The notes under the pieces: generated by a model
Told to the model about the DNA's origin: nothing
Database searches by the model: none
The model's input: only the letters and a program-made list of their open reading frames with translations
Source of the DNA: CAVTWJ01 sp963849485
GTDB taxonomy: Bacteria; Oederibacteriota; Muellerivitia; Muellerivitales; Muellerivitaceae
Length of the DNA: 64,000 bases
Direction of reading: 5' to 3'
Assembly: GCA_963849485.1 (NCBI GenBank)
Contig: CAWKIF010000088.1
Coordinates: 1-64,000, forward strand
Part shown: one piece after another, positions 62,163-64,000 of the stretch
How the letters are laid out: each line of letters begins with the position of its first letter
Numbering within the stretch: the first letter of the stretch is position 1
Program-made: the position numbers and the translations under genes

Positions 62163-62444
62163 ATGCCCTATTTCGTCTATATAACCACGAATCCCAATAA
62201 CACCGTTTTGTATACGGGTGTCACTCGGGATTTGAAAAAGCGGATCTCCCAGCATAAATTAGGGACCGCGCAGGGTTTTACCAAGCGCTATAAGGCCGAC
62301 AAGCTGGTCTATTACGAAACGTTTGATAGCGTGAAGGAAGCCATCGCCAGGGAAAAGCAAATCAAAGGCGGCTCCCGGCAAAAAAAGATGGCTTTGATTA
62401 ACGGGATGAACCGGGGTTGGGTAGACTTGTCGGATCGGATTTAA
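62163..62444 (+). CDS. Small GIY-YIG endonuclease-family protein
   Basis: 93 residues, one GIY-YIG domain (YhbQ/UPF0213-like). MPYFVYITTN and LYTGVTRDLKKRISQHKLGT give the two Tyr and the catalytic Arg; TFDSVKEAIAREKQIKGG gives the catalytic Glu; GSRQKKMALINGMN follows. ATG at 62163 is preferred to GTG at 62154. No strong ribosome site. Lone copies of this family are common near repeats in some genomes; target and role are unknown. It sits 29 bases after a family B pair. Confidence 0.85.
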   Translation: MPYFVYITTNPNNTVLYTGVTRDLKKRISQHKLGTAQGFTKRYKADKLVYYETFDSVKEAIAREKQIKGGSRQKKMALINGMNRGWVDLSDRI

Positions 62445-62483
62445 CCCCCGTTCAAACCCAACGAGGACCGCAAAGGGGAATCA

Positions 62484-64000
62484 ATGGTTCGCAAATTCAT
62501 CTGGGTATCATTCTTGGCGCTCATTCTGACCGTTGGTTGCGGAAAAAAAGACGCGAAAATCTACTCCCAAGACGGGCCGGTGGCCGATGGGGATACCCTG
62601 ATCGAATCCTCCATCGGGGATGCCAAGACCCTTAATCCCGCCCTGGTGGATGAGGTCACGGGCGCGGACATTGACGGGTTGGTTTTCAACGGCCTGCTCC
62701 GATACGACGAGAACATGAAACTTTCCCCCTGCCTGGCGGAACGTTGGACCGTCTCCAAGAACGGAAAAGTCATCACCTACTACCTGCGCAAGGGCGTGAA
62801 GTTTCACGATGGGGTTGAATTTACGGCCAATGACGTCCAATTCACCTACCAGGTTTATACCGACCCCACCGTCAAGACGCCCTACGCCGCCGACTATCAG
62901 TACATCAAGAACGTTGAGATTCTCGACCCCTATATCGTGAGGGTAAACTACAAAAAAGCCTTCGCGCCGGCCCTTTCCAATACCTTCGGGTCCATTCTCC
63001 CGAAGCATTTATTGGAGGGGAAGGATATCAATACGGCCGATTTCAACCGGCATCCTATCGGTACGGGAATGATGAAGTTTGTTGAATGGAAAACCGACCA
63101 ACAGATCGTCTTGGAAGCCAACCCGGATTACTGGGAAGGGAAACCTCATATCAAGCGGTTTGTCCTGCGGATCATCCCGGACCAGTCCTCCGAATTGTTG
63201 AGCCTCTTAAAGGGGGAGACGGACGCGATGGGGGCCTGGACCAGCGGCACCCTTTCACCCGAACAATACGCCCGCCAGACCGACACCCCCAATTTCAAGG
63301 ATATTTATAACAAGTACCAATGCGATCAATTTGTTTATTCCTACATCGGTTGGAACCTTGGCAACCCTCTTTTTCAGGATGTAAAGGTTCGAAAGGCCCT
63401 GACCATGGCCATCGACCGGCAAGCCATTATCGACAATGTGATTTATGGCCTCGGTTCCATTTGCACCGGCCCCTTCGTGCCAACCTCCTGGGCCAACAAT
63501 CCCGATGTAAAACCCCTCCCCTTTGACCCGGAAGGGGCCAAGAAACTGTTGGCCCAAGCGGGTTGGAAAAGCGGTCCGGACGGGATGCTCTTCAAGATGG
63601 TCAAGGGACAGAAGACTCCTTTTTCTTTCAAGCTTTACACCAACCAGGGGAATGTCAGCCGGGAGCGTATTGCCACGATTGTCCAACAACAACTCAAACA
63701 AGTGGGGATCGATTGCCAACCCCAAATCATGGAATGGACGACCCTGCTTTCGGAATATGTCAACAAACGAAAATATGACGCCATGATCATGGGCTGGCAA
63801 TTCGGCCCGGAACCGGATTGCTATTTGTCCTGGCACTCTTCCCAGATGGGTGAAAACCAATACAACCTGGAGGGATATAAGAACAAGACGGTGGACCGGC
63901 TTTTAGTAGAGGGGCGGGAAACGCTCAATCCGGAACTGAGGGCCAAGATTTACAAGCGCATCCATAAGATATTGAATGATGACGTGGCGGCCACCTTCCT
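62484..64000 (+). CDS. Peptide ABC transporter substrate-binding lipoprotein (SBP family 5), partial
   Basis: Open at the right edge, at least 505 residues. MVRKFIWVSFLALILTVGC is a lipoprotein signal with LTVGC. Family 5 signatures: IESSIGDAKTLNPALVDEVT, VFNGLLRYDENMKLSPCLAE, ITYYLRKGVKFHDGVEFTAN, HPIGTGMMKFVEWKTDQQIV, VRKALTMAIDRQAIIDNVIY and DPEGAKKLLAQAGW. GGGGAA precedes ATG at 62484. Likely the binding protein of an Opp/Dpp peptide importer; the permease genes would lie beyond the window. About 20-30 C-terminal residues are missing. Confidence 0.93.
   Translation, partial: MVRKFIWVSFLALILTVGCGKKDAKIYSQDGPVADGDTLIESSIGDAKTLNPALVDEVTGADIDGLVFNGLLRYDENMKLSPCLAERWTVSKNGKVITYYLRKGVKFHDGVEFTANDVQFTYQVYTDPTVKTPYAADYQYIKNVEILDPYIVRVNYKKAFAPALSNTFGSILPKHLLEGKDINTADFNRHPIGTGMMKFVEWKTDQQIVLEANPDYWEGKPHIKRFVLRIIPDQSSELLSLLKGETDAMGAWTSGTLSPEQYARQTDTPNFKDIYNKYQCDQFVYSYIGWNLGNPLFQDVKVRKALTMAIDRQAIIDNVIYGLGSICTGPFVPTSWANNPDVKPLPFDPEGAKKLLAQAGWKSGPDGMLFKMVKGQKTPFSFKLYTNQGNVSRERIATIVQQQLKQVGIDCQPQIMEWTTLLSEYVNKRKYDAMIMGWQFGPEPDCYLSWHSSQMGENQYNLEGYKNKTVDRLLVEGRETLNPELRAKIYKRIHKILNDDVAATF

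Overview
The window holds two unrelated DNA sources joined at about position 3757. Bases 1 to about 3757 are very GC-rich and carry sucD (cut by the left edge), sucC, mdh and a D-2-hydroxyacid dehydrogenase. The first three lie in an order and with protein sequences typical of Alphaproteobacteria, and every one of these genes is broken by single-base indels. At the junction the dehydrogenase reads straight into the C-terminal half of a PIN-domain protein from a different genome. The simplest reading is a contig chimera built on low-quality reads.

The other 60 kb come from one diderm (Gram-negative-type) bacterium of moderate GC. Outer-membrane beta-barrels, lipoproteins, a periplasmic Spy-like protein, a peptidoglycan glycosyltransferase and Thr/Pro/Ser-rich linkers between extracellular domains point to a poorly cultured lineage. 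I cannot place it further; candidate phyla such as FCPU426 or Elusimicrobiota are only guesses. About ten genes here, including housekeeping genes (secA, nadK, nth, ribD, ribE, sigma factor), carry a one-base indel, often in a G or C run, so assembly error is more likely than real decay.

Layout: 3.76-7.5 kb is a small accessory island (PIN remnant, DUF433/DUF5615 toxin-antitoxin pair, O-methyltransferase plus a broken copy of its 5' end, AT-rich orphan, lincosamide-type nucleotidyltransferase, VapBC with a perfect palindromic operator). 7.7-10.7 kb holds serine biosynthesis (class V aminotransferase and serA). 10.7-15.1 kb holds envelope and signalling genes (barrel, PilZ, MCP, TPR). 15.1-18.3 kb is a minus-strand lipid/glycan operon (flippase-like membrane protein, FAD oxidoreductase, GT2). 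18.4-28.8 kb holds a TPR protein, uracil-DNA glycosylase, PepA, an ECF sigma/anti-sigma/Spy-like cassette, YchF, a duplicated secreted protein pair and endonuclease III. 28.9-31.5 kb is a three-gene ABC-2 exporter, followed by a CHASE2 cyclase.

From 34 to 43.4 kb lies a surface/secretome region: a 1422-residue LRR lipoprotein, a six-bladed-propeller lipoprotein, two tiny cationic secreted proteins, a FecR-domain protein coupled to a beta-barrel, and a second lipoprotein sharing the N-terminal domain of the LRR protein. 43.4-46.5 kb holds MarC, NAD kinase, VanY-like carboxypeptidase and GpmA. 46.8-51.2 kb is the riboflavin operon (ribD-ribE-yaaR-ribBA-ribH-nusB). 51.3-55.1 kb holds a metallophosphoesterase and ligA. 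55.3-62.1 kb holds a phosphate transporter, MtgA and SecA. The right end carries a GIY-YIG protein and a truncated OppA-like lipoprotein.

The most unusual signal is in the intergenic DNA. There are at least two architectures of hairpin repeats. One is built from tandem ~8-base words arranged as inverted repeats, with three unrelated sequences sharing that plan. The other is a hairpin element present as inverted pairs; its stem sequence changes between copies while pairing and a TATAC loop are kept, and one pair lies directly upstream of the GIY-YIG gene. Some copies supply start codons or spurious N-termini to neighbouring genes. No tRNA, rRNA, CRISPR array or FMN riboswitch was recognised.
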